Origin: Duganella aceris
GTDB taxonomy: Bacteria > Pseudomonadota > Gammaproteobacteria > Burkholderiales > Burkholderiaceae_D
Reading direction: 5' to 3'
NCBI RefSeq assembly: GCF_011090165.1
Contig: NZ_JAADJT010000015.1
Location: 83,896-147,895, forward strand
Length of the DNA stretch: 64,000 nt
The notes under the pieces were generated by a model that saw nothing but the letters and a program-made list of their open reading frames with translations, was not told the origin of the DNA and did no database searches. Of the stretch, positions 16,545 to 26,165 are shown one piece after another (position 1 is the first letter of the stretch; the number at the start of each line of letters is the position of its first letter). Made by a program: the position numbers and the translations under genes.

Positions 16545-18107
16545 ATGAAAAATATGAAAATCGGCACGCGCCTTGCGGCGGGCTTTGGCTTGGTGTTGGC
16601 GTTGATGACGCTGATGACGGCGATCGGCATCGGCCACCTGCAGACCGTGGCGGAGGCCACCCGCGACATGATGCAGCAACCGCTGGCCAAGGAACGCATG
16701 ATCAGCGACTGGTATCGCCTGATCCACACCAGTGTGCGGCGCACGTCGGCGATCTCGAAGAGCACGGACCCATCGCTGGGACCGTTCTTCGCCGAAGACA
16801 CCGCCGCCTCCACCGCCGAAGTGAACGGTTTGCAGAAGAAGGTCGAGCCCTTGCTGGAGACGGAACAGGAAAAGACGCTGTTCAAGGAAATGATGGCGAA
16901 CCGCAAACGTTATATCGCCTCGCGCGACGGTATCGTGGCGCTGAAAAAAGAGGGCAAGCTGGAGGAAGCGGAAGCGCTGCTGAACAAGGCCTTCACGCCG
17001 GACGGCAAGGCGTATCTGGGTTCGTTGAGCAGCCTGCTGGAATTGCAGCGCAAGAGCATCGACGCCAACGCCGCCGAGATTGAAGCGGTGTACGAGCGCA
17101 GCCGCCAGTTCATGATCGTGTTCGGGCTGGCGGTGCTGGCGCTGGGCATCGTCTGCGCCTGGCGCCTGACGCGCGGCATCACGGTGCCGCTGGGCCAGGC
17201 GGTCGACATCGCCATTGCGGTCGCCAACAAGGATTTGACCACCCACATCGAAGCGACCACGACGGATGAAACCGGCCGCCTGCTGCAAGCGCTGCAAAAG
17301 ATGAACGACGGCCTGATCGGCATCGTCACCGAAGTCCGCAACGGCACCGAAGGCATCTCCACCGCGTCGAGCCAGATCGCCGCCGGCAACCTGGACCTGT
17401 CGGCGCGCACCGAAGAGCAGGCGTCGAGCCTGGAGGAGACCGCCTCGTCGATGGAAGAGCTGACCTCGACCGTGAAGCAGAACGCCGACAACGCGCGCCA
17501 GGCCAACCAGCTGGCGGTGACCGCGTCGGAAGTGGCCAAGCGCGGCGGCGGCGTGGTGTCGGAAGTGGTGGACACGATGGACGCGATCAACGCCTCGGCG
17601 CGCAAGATCGTCGACATCATCAGCGTGATCGACGGCATCGCGTTCCAGACCAACATCCTGGCGTTGAACGCGGCGGTGGAAGCGGCGCGCGCGGGCGAGC
17701 AGGGCCGAGGCTTCGCGGTGGTGGCCAGCGAAGTGCGCAACCTGGCGCAGCGCAGCGCCACGGCGGCCAAGGAGATCAAGACCTTGATCGACGACTCGCT
17801 GCAGAAAGTCGATGCCGGCAGCGCGCTGGTGACGCAGGCGGGCATGACGATGAGCGACGTGGTGGACAGCATCCAGCGCGTGACCGACATCATGGGCGAG
17901 ATCACCTCGGCCAGCCTGGAGCAGAGTTCCGGCATCGAGCAGGTCAACCAGGCGATCGGCCAGATGGACCAGGTGACGCAGCAGAACGCCGCGCTGGTGG
18001 AGGAAGCCGCCGCCGCCGCCGCCTCGCTGCACGACCAGGCCGACGCGCTGACGCAGGTGGTGGCGGTGTTCAAGCTGGCGGCCGCGCCGCGCCTGCGGCT
18101 GGGCTAA
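16545..18107 (+). CDS. Methyl-accepting chemotaxis protein
   Basis: A 520-residue transmembrane chemoreceptor. An N-terminal membrane helix (about residues 10-30) is followed by a four-helix-bundle ligand domain, a second membrane helix (FMIVFGLAVLALGIVCAW, about 187-205), a HAMP segment, and the cytoplasmic signalling hairpin with the near-invariant FQTNILALNAAVEAARAGEQ tip. No C-terminal NWETF-like pentapeptide is present, so it does not itself tether CheR. The ATG at 16545 (or 16554) starts just before the first membrane helix. Its TAA stop contributes the first base of a 94-bp palindrome. Confidence 0.95.
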   Translation: MKNMKIGTRLAAGFGLVLALMTLMTAIGIGHLQTVAEATRDMMQQPLAKERMISDWYRLIHTSVRRTSAISKSTDPSLGPFFAEDTAASTAEVNGLQKKVEPLLETEQEKTLFKEMMANRKRYIASRDGIVALKKEGKLEEAEALLNKAFTPDGKAYLGSLSSLLELQRKSIDANAAEIEAVYERSRQFMIVFGLAVLALGIVCAWRLTRGITVPLGQAVDIAIAVANKDLTTHIEATTTDETGRLLQALQKMNDGLIGIVTEVRNGTEGISTASSQIAAGNLDLSARTEEQASSLEETASSMEELTSTVKQNADNARQANQLAVTASEVAKRGGGVVSEVVDTMDAINASARKIVDIISVIDGIAFQTNILALNAAVEAARAGEQGRGFAVVASEVRNLAQRSATAAKEIKTLIDDSLQKVDAGSALVTQAGMTMSDVVDSIQRVTDIMGEITSASLEQSSGIEQVNQAIGQMDQVTQQNAALVEEAAAAAASLHDQADALTQVVAVFKLAAAPRLRLG

Positions 18108-18200
18108 AACCGGGGTCAGTTCCGGCATCGTGCCACGAGCTCTGCCGTAGCGTGCGCTACGGCAGAGCTCGTGGCACGATGCCGGAACTGACCCCGGTTT
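18107..18200. repeat. 94-bp perfect palindrome, type B long copy
   Basis: Two exact 46-bp arms (18107-18152 and 18155-18200) around a 2-bp TG centre. The outer module reads GGGGTCAGTTCCGGCATCGT, followed by GCCA, and the inner module ends GCCGTAGCG. It spans the whole gap between the convergent chemoreceptor and M1-permease genes. Its first base is the last base of the chemoreceptor stop, and its last two bases are part of the opposing TAA. Short A and T runs flank the stem, so it may act as a weak bidirectional terminator. Confidence 0.95.
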
Positions 18201-21200
18201 ATTGCGCCTGCAGCTCGATGTTGACCATGTTGTCGTCGGGCTTGCGATCGATCAGCTTGTTGTCGGGGTCGATGCCGGCGCGCGCCGGGCGGGCGTTGAC
18301 GATCACCGTGTAGCGGTTCTCCTTGCGGTCGATCAGCTTGCGCTCGCGCAGCAGGCTGTTGCCGTCCTTGTCGTCGACCCCGATGTCGATCCAGTCCTTC
18401 AGCGCCGCATCCTTCTCTTCTCCCTGGTCGTTGGCCCGCACCTTGGCCGCGCTGACCACGAACGATACTTCGTACTTGCCGTCGCTGAGCTTGCGCGTCG
18501 TCGCCGATACCGCGTGGTTCTCATACAGTACGATCTGGTTGAACAGGTCGTCGATCAGGTAGGCCTGGTCGGCCGGCGTGATCTTGCGCAGCGCGTCGAC
18601 CAGTACGCTGACGCTCGGATACGGTCCGCTGCTGCGGCCATGCCGCGCCAGCATCTCCTTCAGCGCGGCGTTGACTTTCGCTTCGCCCAGGATGTCCTGC
18701 AACTGGTACATCGCCAGGCTGCCCTTGCGGTACTGGATGTAGTTCTGGTTTTCATTTTCCGCCAGCGGCAACTCCTTCTTGCGCTCCAGCGCGCGGCCCA
18801 TCAGGTACTGGTCCAGGTCGTAGTGCAGGAAGCGCCGCATCTTGTTGGCGCCGAAACTCTGCTTCATCACCATCAACGCCGAATACTCGGCCAGCGTTTC
18901 GCTCAGCACGCTGCCGCCGCGCGTGTTGCCGGCCACCAGTTGATGCCCCCACCACTGGTGCGCCACTTCGTGCGCGGTGATGTAGAACGGATAGTCGAGA
19001 TCCTTCGGACTCTTGTCGTTGACCTTGGCGATGAAGCCCACCGATTCCGAATACGGTATCGTGTTCGGATACGATTGCGCGAACGCGGCGTAGCGCGGGA
19101 ATTCGACGATGCGCACCAGTTTGTGCTGGTACGGTCCGAAGTTGCGGGTGTAGTAGTCCAGCGAGTCCTTGATGCCCTTGTCCATGCGGTCGAGGTTGTA
19201 CTCGTGGCCGGGATGGTAGTACAGCTCGATGCCGACGTCCTGCCACCAGTCGCGCTTGACCAGATAGTGCGCCGACTGGAAGCCGTAGAAGTTCAGGATC
19301 GGTTGTTCCGCCTTGTAGTGGAAGTAGCGCCGTCCCTTGCCGACCCAGTCCTTGACCAGCGTGCCCGGCGCGATCGCGGTCTGGTCGGCGCTGGTGCTGA
19401 CGGTGGCGTCGAAGCTGATCCAGTCGGCGTCGTTGCCGGCGATGTTGTTGGCGAGGCCGCCCGGGTCGTCGCGCGGCAGCATCCGTTCGCGCGGCGGCAG
19501 CGCGTGCTTCTTGCGGTCGCGCGCGTCGCTGAGTTCGACCTGCTGCTGGTAGCCGATGTGCGGCAGGTAGCTGTTGTTGAAGAAGGTGCCGTTGGCGATC
19601 ACCGGCGTCTCCTGGCCCATGCCGAGTATGCCTTTCGGCACATAGCCGACCTCGAACTCCATCGCCAGCCGCTCGCCCGGCGCCAGCGGCTTGACCAGCT
19701 TGTAGCTGTAGAAGCCCAGCTCGCTATCCTTGAGGCCGGCACGCACTTCCTGGCTGAAGCGGGCGCCGTAGCGGGTCGCCGTGTTGTCCTGGTAGACCAC
19801 GACGTCGCTGATCGGCTGCGCGGTTTTGTTTTGCAGCACGTAGCGGCCCTTGACCAGCAGGCTGCGCGTTTCCGGCATGATCGCCACGTCCAGCTTGACG
19901 TCGGTGATGCGCGCTTGCGGGATGGCGGCGTATTGCTTGTACTTGCGCTCGTAGTCGGCTTTTTCGCTGTCCTTGGCGTAGGCCGATTTGTACGGCGTGG
20001 CGATGTGGGTGTTGTAGAACAGCACGCCGCCGGCGCCGCCGAAGATCAGCAGCGCGAGCGCGATCGTGCCCAGCACCGGCAAGGTCAGCGCGTGACGCGC
20101 CAGTTGCAGGCGCTGGCGCCAGCCGTCGTTGGTGCCGCGCGACCAGAACAGCAGCGAGGCCACCACCAGCAACAGCGCGATGCCGCCCCAGTACGCTTCG
20201 AACCAGCGTTCTCGGGCGATGTAGTGGCCGTAGCCGTTCATCGCCGAGTAGATGAAGCTCGGCATGTTGCCGTAGATGAGCATCGGGTTGTCCAGCCCGA
20301 CCGTGCCGGCGGTGACGCTGATGATGTAGTAGACGATCATCGCGAAGTAGGCGATGTAGCGCTGGTTGATCAGCACCTGCAGCGCGATCGCCAGCACCGC
20401 GAGCAGCGCGTAGCCGGGCAGTTGCAGCAGGAACAGGTGGTAGGCGTACAGCCCCGGCTCCAGCAGGAAATAGCCTTTGAAGACCTGGATCGCCATGCCG
20501 CACAACATCACCACCGCCATCAGCAGCGCCTGCAGCCCGATCAGCGCGAACAGCTTGGCCAGCAGCGGCAGCCAGCTCGGGATCGGCAGCGCGTCCAGCA
20601 TCTGCGCCATGCGCGCTTCGCGCTCGCGCCACACCAGCTCGCCCGCGTAGAAGGTGGTGATCACCATCATGAACAGCGCGAAGGTTTCGGACACCGATTC
20701 CAGCACCAGGTAGGTGACCGGGTAGGTGGTGGTGCCGAACATCGAGCCCATGTCCAGCGCGCTGGCCAACATCATCAGCACGCCGGCCAGCACGATCACG
20801 AGGAAATAAATATTTTTAGTGGTTTCGCGCAGGTTCAGCCAGCTCATCTTCAGCAGCAGCCAGCCCAGGCTGCGCGCCTGGAAGTCCGGCGCTTCCTGCG
20901 TGCTGGTCGAGGCGCTCGACAGGTGCAAGGGGATCTCGCCTTCGCCGCGGCTGGTGCTGCCGGCGCCGCTGTCGATGGTGGCAATGAAGTGGAAGCGCCA
21001 GTAGCCCAGCAGCAGCCCGGCCAGCGCGAACGACGACCACAGCACGCGGTTCAGCAGGTACACGTCCTCCAGCCACACCATGCGGCTGTTGCGCTCGATG
21101 ATGGGCCAGTATTCGGTCAGGCGGATGACGGCGGTGGTGCCGAACGGGTCGATCAGCGCCGCCAGCGTCTTGTAGTCCAGGTCGCGCGCCAGGCCGGGGG

Positions 21201-21780
21201 CGACGATGTAGCCGATCAGCATCACCACGCTGGAAATGTAGACCGGCAGCATGCGCCGCGTCAGCGCGGCGAGGATGAAGAACACCGCGCCGAAGATGAA
21301 GATGTTGGGCAGGATCACCGTCAGGTAGGGCATCAGGTAGGCCAGCGCGTCCGGCCGGCCCAGCCGCTCCGGTTCGATGCCGGGAATGAAGCTGCCCAGC
21401 CAGGCGCCCAGCAGGATGCTGGTGAAGATCACCGCCAACGTCAGGTAGGCGCCGAGGAAGCGGCCGAACATGTACTGGTGCTTCCTGATCGGCGCGCTGA
21501 AGAAGAAGTGCTGCATGTCGTACTCGAAGTCCTGCTGGATCGAGCGCCCCATCATGGCGGCCATGACGATCACGCCCAGCGAACCGAGGAAGCTGGTGGT
21601 GAACATCAGCGAGCGCGGCGAGTCGATCAGCTGGCTGCCGAAGCTGACGCTGGCTTGCTTGAAGAAGCCGCCGGCCGCCATCATCCACAGCACCGACAGC
21701 GCCAGGAAGCCGGCGAAGTAGACCCAGGTCGACAGCAGCTTGAGGCGCTGGCGCGCTTCGAAGAGGGCGATGGCTAACAT
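18199..21780 (-). CDS. ABC-2 transporter permease fused to M1 family aminopeptidase
   Basis: A 1193-residue membrane protein. The first 580 or so residues carry about a dozen hydrophobic helices arranged as two ABC-2-type permease halves, each opening with a short amphipathic stretch and several membrane spans. The C-terminal 600 residues form an M1 metallopeptidase domain with the zinc motif HEVAHQWWGH (His937, Glu938, His941) and a third ligand in LSETLAEY (Glu961). The classical GAMEN exopeptidase motif is not seen. The ATPase gene lies 9 bp upstream in the same operon. This suggests that peptide trimming is coupled to transport at the membrane; the substrate is unknown. The topology implies the peptidase follows the last helix directly. 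Confidence 0.9.
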   Translation of the reverse strand: MLAIALFEARQRLKLLSTWVYFAGFLALSVLWMMAAGGFFKQASVSFGSQLIDSPRSLMFTTSFLGSLGVIVMAAMMGRSIQQDFEYDMQHFFFSAPIRKHQYMFGRFLGAYLTLAVIFTSILLGAWLGSFIPGIEPERLGRPDALAYLMPYLTVILPNIFIFGAVFFILAALTRRMLPVYISSVVMLIGYIVAPGLARDLDYKTLAALIDPFGTTAVIRLTEYWPIIERNSRMVWLEDVYLLNRVLWSSFALAGLLLGYWRFHFIATIDSGAGSTSRGEGEIPLHLSSASTSTQEAPDFQARSLGWLLLKMSWLNLRETTKNIYFLVIVLAGVLMMLASALDMGSMFGTTTYPVTYLVLESVSETFALFMMVITTFYAGELVWREREARMAQMLDALPIPSWLPLLAKLFALIGLQALLMAVVMLCGMAIQVFKGYFLLEPGLYAYHLFLLQLPGYALLAVLAIALQVLINQRYIAYFAMIVYYIISVTAGTVGLDNPMLIYGNMPSFIYSAMNGYGHYIARERWFEAYWGGIALLLVVASLLFWSRGTNDGWRQRLQLARHALTLPVLGTIALALLIFGGAGGVLFYNTHIATPYKSAYAKDSEKADYERKYKQYAAIPQARITDVKLDVAIMPETRSLLVKGRYVLQNKTAQPISDVVVYQDNTATRYGARFSQEVRAGLKDSELGFYSYKLVKPLAPGERLAMEFEVGYVPKGILGMGQETPVIANGTFFNNSYLPHIGYQQQVELSDARDRKKHALPPRERMLPRDDPGGLANNIAGNDADWISFDATVSTSADQTAIAPGTLVKDWVGKGRRYFHYKAEQPILNFYGFQSAHYLVKRDWWQDVGIELYYHPGHEYNLDRMDKGIKDSLDYYTRNFGPYQHKLVRIVEFPRYAAFAQSYPNTIPYSESVGFIAKVNDKSPKDLDYPFYITAHEVAHQWWGHQLVAGNTRGGSVLSETLAEYSALMVMKQSFGANKMRRFLHYDLDQYLMGRALERKKELPLAENENQNYIQYRKGSLAMYQLQDILGEAKVNAALKEMLARHGRSSGPYPSVSVLVDALRKITPADQAYLIDDLFNQIVLYENHAVSATTRKLSDGKYEVSFVVSAAKVRANDQGEEKDAALKDWIDIGVDDKDGNSLLRERKLIDRKENRYTVIVNARPARAGIDPDNKLIDRKPDDNMVNIELQAQ

Positions 21781-21789
21781 GGGGCCGCC

Positions 21790-22683
21790 TTAATCGCAGC
21801 TGGCCGCAGCGCTGTGGCGGCCGGCGATGGTGGCGAAGTAGACATCCTCCAGGTCACCGATGGCTTCCTCGAAGCCGTCGCCGGGATCGGTGTCGCTGTA
21901 GACGTGGATCAGCGTGCGGCCCGACAGCAGGCGCGACGAGATCACCGGATGGCGCAGCTGGAACGATTGCAGGTCGCGCTTGTCGATGAAGCGGGCCCAG
22001 ATCTTGTCGCTGACCTCGTGGATTAGTTCCTGGGTCGGGCCGCACAGCAGCAGGTGGCCCTTGTTGATGATCGCCATGTTGGCGCACAGGTCGGCAACGT
22101 CGCTGACGATGTGGGTCGACAGGATCACGGTCTTGTCTTCGCCGATGTCGGACAGCAGGTTGTGGAAGCGCACCCGTTCCTGCGGGTCGAGGCCGGCGGT
22201 CGGCTCGTCGACGATGATCAGTTTCGGGTCGCCGAGCAAGGCCTGGGCGATGCCGAAGCGCTGCCGCATACCGCCCGAGAAACCGCCGAGGCGCTGGTGG
22301 CGCACGTCGAACAGATTGGTTTGCTGCAGCAGGCCGTCGACCACCTCGCGCCGGCGGTTGCGGTTGCTCAGTCCCTTGAGCACGGCGAAATGATCGAGTA
22401 GTTCGTAGGCGGTGACTTTGGGGTAGACGCCGAAGTCCTGCGGCAGGTAACCCAGCAGGCGACGCAGCTCGTCCTTTTCATCCAGCACGTCGAGGTCGCC
22501 GAAGAACACCGAGCCGGAATCGCATTCCTGCAAGGTGGCCAGGGTGCGCATCAGCGTCGATTTGCCGGCGCCGTTGGGGCCGAGCAAGCCGAACATCCCG
22601 GTCGGGATGGTGAGCGAAATATTGTCCAGCGCCACGACGCCATTGCCGTACGTTTTAGACAAGTTGCTGATGCTTAATTCCAT
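21790..22683 (-). CDS. ABC transporter ATP-binding protein (partner of the M1-permease fusion)
   Basis: A 297-residue ABC ATPase. Walker A is GPNGAGKST, the Q-loop lies in YLPQDFGVYP, the signature is FSGGMRQR, Walker B is LIIVDEPTAGLDP and the H-loop is STHIVSD. Residues after about 220 form an extra C-terminal regulatory domain. The ATG at 22683 gives the normal N-terminus (MELSISNLSKTYG). It directly precedes the permease-peptidase gene, so the pair should form one export or processing complex. The 193 bp upstream, before the next ABC gene, may contain its own promoter; I see no clear one. Confidence 0.93.
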   Translation of the reverse strand: MELSISNLSKTYGNGVVALDNISLTIPTGMFGLLGPNGAGKSTLMRTLATLQECDSGSVFFGDLDVLDEKDELRRLLGYLPQDFGVYPKVTAYELLDHFAVLKGLSNRNRRREVVDGLLQQTNLFDVRHQRLGGFSGGMRQRFGIAQALLGDPKLIIVDEPTAGLDPQERVRFHNLLSDIGEDKTVILSTHIVSDVADLCANMAIINKGHLLLCGPTQELIHEVSDKIWARFIDKRDLQSFQLRHPVISSRLLSGRTLIHVYSDTDPGDGFEEAIGDLEDVYFATIAGRHSAAASCD

Positions 22684-22876
22684 GCTGACTCCTGAAGTTC
22701 TGCCGGTGCATGGGCGGCGTTTCCGCAAGGCCATACACTTTTCACATGATGGCATTGTATTGAATTTGCGCTATGGCTGGGGCGCCATTGCGATAGTCGG
22801 CGGAAACAGCGCGCCAGACTGCGGAATCGGCGGAACAGGCCGTGGTGGAATGGTGGTGGTTGAATAGACAACTTGA

Positions 22877-24073
22877 TCAATTCCTGAACAAAACCTGTTC
22901 GCGGTTGAACCACCAGCGGCACAGGGCCAGCAGCGCGCCGGCGGTCAGCGTGGTGGACAATAAAATCACCGAGAACATGCGGTAGTCCATGGTGCCCTTG
23001 ACCAGCTCCTTCATCGCCAGCGACACATTGGTCAGCGGCACCATCGCCCAGCGCCAGTTCAGCTCGACGCCGGGCAGCATCGCGGCCAGGGTCGGCAGCA
23101 CGGTGACGATGATCAGCGGCGAGATCAGTCCGGCCGCTTCCTTGTAGCTCTTGGCGTAGACCGAGATCGACAGCAGAATGGCGGCGAAGATGGCGGCGGT
23201 CGGCACCAGCATCAGCGCCACCATCGCCAGGTCGAGCAGGCCGATGGCGCGCAGCATCTGCACCATGTCGCCGCCCAGCAGCGGACCGAAGAAGAACAGC
23301 AGCCCGCCCATGCTCAGGATCATCAGCAGCGACGAGGTCAGGCCGACCGTGAACAGCACCAGGAACTTGGCGAGCACGATGGCGCCGCGCGGGACCGGCG
23401 CCAGCAGCAGCGTTTCCAGCGTGCCGCGCTCCTTCTCGCCGGCGCCGGTGTCGATCGCCGGATACATCGCCGACATCAGGCATACCATCAGCAGGATGTA
23501 GGGCAGCATGCCGCCGACCACCGTGCCCATCTGCTCGCGCTTGTCGGCGGTGGAGTGGTCCTCCAGCGTGATCGGATCGAGCGCGAAGCTGAGCTGGGTC
23601 TTGCTCAGCTTGAGCGCCGACAGCGCCTGTTCGCGCAGCTCGCGGTTCTGGCCGCCGATCACCGACAGCACGCGGCGGCGGGTCAGGTCGACCGTGGACG
23701 CGCTGTTGTAATGCAGCTGGATCACGCCTTGCCGGTGCGCCGCCAGGTTGCCGTCCAGTCCGGCCGGAATCACCAGCGCGAACTTGATGCGGTCGGCGCC
23801 GATCGCCGACTTGATGTCGCCGGGGCCGGCCAAGGCGACTTCACGGAAGCCCTTTTCGCGGGTGAAGCGTGCGGCCAGTTGCGGCGCGTGTTCCTTGCCG
23901 AAGATCGAATAGGTCATCTCGGCCTGGCTGGCGTTCTTGAACATGTTCGACGACAGGTAGCCGAAGCCGGCGAAGATCAGCGGCATCGCGAACACCGGCA
24001 CGAACACGGTGAAGAAAAAGGTCTTGCGGTCGCGCGCCAGTTCCAGCAATTCCTTCAGGTAGATGGTCCACAT
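22877..24073 (-). CDS. ABC-2 type transporter permease (NatB-like)
   Basis: A 398-residue membrane protein of the NatB/ABC-2 type: one N-terminal helix (FFFTVFVPVFAMPLIFAGFG), a large extracytoplasmic domain (about residues 45-180), then five or six helices including the conserved EKERGTLETLLLAPV segment. NatAB of Bacillus exports sodium; related systems export peptides or drugs, so the substrate is open. The gene starts 3 bp after the end of the ATPase gene at 24077, forming a two-gene operon. Confidence 0.9.
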   Translation of the reverse strand: MWTIYLKELLELARDRKTFFFTVFVPVFAMPLIFAGFGYLSSNMFKNASQAEMTYSIFGKEHAPQLAARFTREKGFREVALAGPGDIKSAIGADRIKFALVIPAGLDGNLAAHRQGVIQLHYNSASTVDLTRRRVLSVIGGQNRELREQALSALKLSKTQLSFALDPITLEDHSTADKREQMGTVVGGMLPYILLMVCLMSAMYPAIDTGAGEKERGTLETLLLAPVPRGAIVLAKFLVLFTVGLTSSLLMILSMGGLLFFFGPLLGGDMVQMLRAIGLLDLAMVALMLVPTAAIFAAILLSISVYAKSYKEAAGLISPLIIVTVLPTLAAMLPGVELNWRWAMVPLTNVSLAMKELVKGTMDYRMFSVILLSTTLTAGALLALCRWWFNREQVLFRN

Positions 24074-24076
24074 CGC

Positions 24077-24856
<780 letters not shown>

Positions 24857-24948
24857 CGCGCCGCCTTTCATTGAAAGATTTCTAGAATAGCATGCAAAAA
24901 TTCTGACACGCAAGCAGTGAAACCACGGATGGTTCTTGTTATAGTGAT

Positions 24949-24969
24949 ATAAGACACACTGTGTCTTAT
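24949..24969. promoter_or_regulatory. Perfect 21-bp palindromic operator candidate
   Basis: ATAAGACACA-C-TGTGTCTTAT is an exact 10+1+10 palindrome. It lies just after a TATAGT box (24940-24945) and ends 10 bp before the preferred ATG at 24980, so a bound dimer would cover the transcription start. Sites of the ATAAGAC...GTCTTAT type are used by GntR-family regulators in betaproteobacteria, but no such regulator gene lies in this window. It could also act on the divergent ABC operon. Confidence 0.7.
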
Positions 24970-24979
24970 GAAGGAAAAA

Positions 24980-25414
24980 ATGAATCCTCATCTACAGCAA
25001 AAAATCCTGGCGGTCACCCATTGCGGCGTGGACCGCGGCGAGTCCACCGGTTTCTTCCGCGTGGCGCTGGGGCTGTATTACCTGTCCGGCCTGATGACCA
25101 AGGAAACGCTGGACTTCAAGTTGCTGGACCGCGAATTCAACCGTTTCATTTATCACACCATCGGCAAGGGCCACAGCATCACCAGCATCCTGCAATACAT
25201 GAGCGGCGAGAAAGTGGTGGCGGTGGTGGAGTCGAAGCGTTTCCTGAAAGCCTTCGCCGAGCACTGCGCCGAAGTGCCGGTCGAGAACATTCCCTTCCTG
25301 CTGGGGCTGAACCTCGGGGTGGCGAAGGAGATTTCCGGCATCGACGTGCGCGGTCCGGTGGCCGACTACATCGAGCGCCAGCGCCAGTTGCGCGAAGCGG
25401 CCGACGCCGGCTGA
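24980..25414 (+). CDS. Conserved protein of unknown function
   Basis: A 144-residue cytoplasmic protein, mixed alpha-helical in appearance, with no signal peptide, membrane segment or catalytic motif I recognise. I choose the ATG at 24980, which has an AAGGA ribosome binding site; the in-frame ATG at 24968 lies inside the 21-bp palindrome and would leave no room for one. Two Cys residues (THCGVD, EHCAEV) are present. It is preceded by a likely repressor-type operator and followed 46 bp later by coq7. Confidence 0.7.
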   Translation: MNPHLQQKILAVTHCGVDRGESTGFFRVALGLYYLSGLMTKETLDFKLLDREFNRFIYHTIGKGHSITSILQYMSGEKVVAVVESKRFLKAFAEHCAEVPVENIPFLLGLNLGVAKEISGIDVRGPVADYIERQRQLREAADAG

Positions 25415-25460
25415 GGGGCGTCCCTTATAATGGGACTTTCCATCGACTTCGGATTTGCTC

Positions 25461-26102
25461 ATGGCCGCATATCATCACACTCCCTTGGATCGTTTCATCA
25501 CCAGCGCCGACAAGGCCTTGCGGGTGATCGCAGGCGTGGCGTCGGCATCGCGACCGACGCCGGCGCTGCACGCGGCCGACGGCGAGATGAGCGAGGCCGA
25601 GCAGCGCCATAGCGCCGGCCTGATGCGGGTCAACCACGTCGGCGAAGTATGTGCGCAAGCCTTGTACAACGCACAGGCGCGCTTCGCCCGCACCGACGCG
25701 ATCCGGGTGCAGTTCGAGCAGTCGAGCCGGGAGGAGGAGGATCACCTGGCCTGGACCGCGCAGCGGCTGGCCGAACTGAATTCGCACACCAGCGTGCTGA
25801 ATCCGCTGTTTTACGCCGGCGCCTATGCGCTGGGCACAGCGGCGGCGGTGCTGGGCGACGCGCGCAGCCTGGGCTTCGTGGTGGAGACCGAACGCCAGGT
25901 CGAGGCGCACCTGGAAAGCCACCTGGACAAATTGCCGCCGCAGGACGCCAAGTCGCGCGCCATCGTCGACCAGATGCGGATCGACGAGATCGCGCACGGC
26001 GCCGCCGCGCAGGCGCTGGGCGCTTCGCAAACGCCGGCGCCGGTGCAGGCGGTGATGTCGGTGATGGGCAAGGTCATGACCGGCACCGCTTATTACATTT
26101 AA
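25461..26102 (+). CDS. coq7: 2-polyprenyl-3-methyl-6-methoxy-1,4-benzoquinol monooxygenase
   Basis: A 213-residue Coq7-type di-iron hydroxylase acting late in ubiquinone synthesis. Iron ligands are visible as RVNHVGEVCAQ (with the Glu and ExxH pairs around it), EEEDHLAW, and a second repeat with VVETERQVEAHLESH and RIDEIAHG. The ferritin-like helices alternate with these motifs as expected. The ATG at 25461 gives the usual short leader. It is followed by a 53-bp palindrome and the convergent OsmC gene. Confidence 0.93.
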   Translation: MAAYHHTPLDRFITSADKALRVIAGVASASRPTPALHAADGEMSEAEQRHSAGLMRVNHVGEVCAQALYNAQARFARTDAIRVQFEQSSREEEDHLAWTAQRLAELNSHTSVLNPLFYAGAYALGTAAAVLGDARSLGFVVETERQVEAHLESHLDKLPPQDAKSRAIVDQMRIDEIAHGAAAQALGASQTPAPVQAVMSVMGKVMTGTAYYI

Positions 26103-26107
26103 AACGG

Positions 26108-26160
26108 CCGGTGTCAGTGCCGACATTCGGACAATGTCCGAATGTCGGCACTGACACCGG
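26108..26160. repeat. 53-bp perfect palindrome, type A short copy
   Basis: Two exact 26-bp arms (26108-26133 and 26135-26160) around a single A. From GGTGTCAGTG to GGACA the arm equals the outer 24 bp of the palindrome at 5599-5682, but the inner module of that copy is absent. It occupies the space between the convergent coq7 and OsmC-family genes, 5 bp from each stop codon. Confidence 0.95.
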
Positions 26161-26165
26161 GAACT

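Noticed and set aside
18202..21777. A 1191-codon open frame on the plus strand, antisense to the permease-peptidase gene
   Set aside because: Composition is dominated by Arg, His, Gln, Val and Asp without any family feature; in GC-rich genes the antisense frame is often open. The minus-strand frame has clear ABC-2 and M1 motifs.
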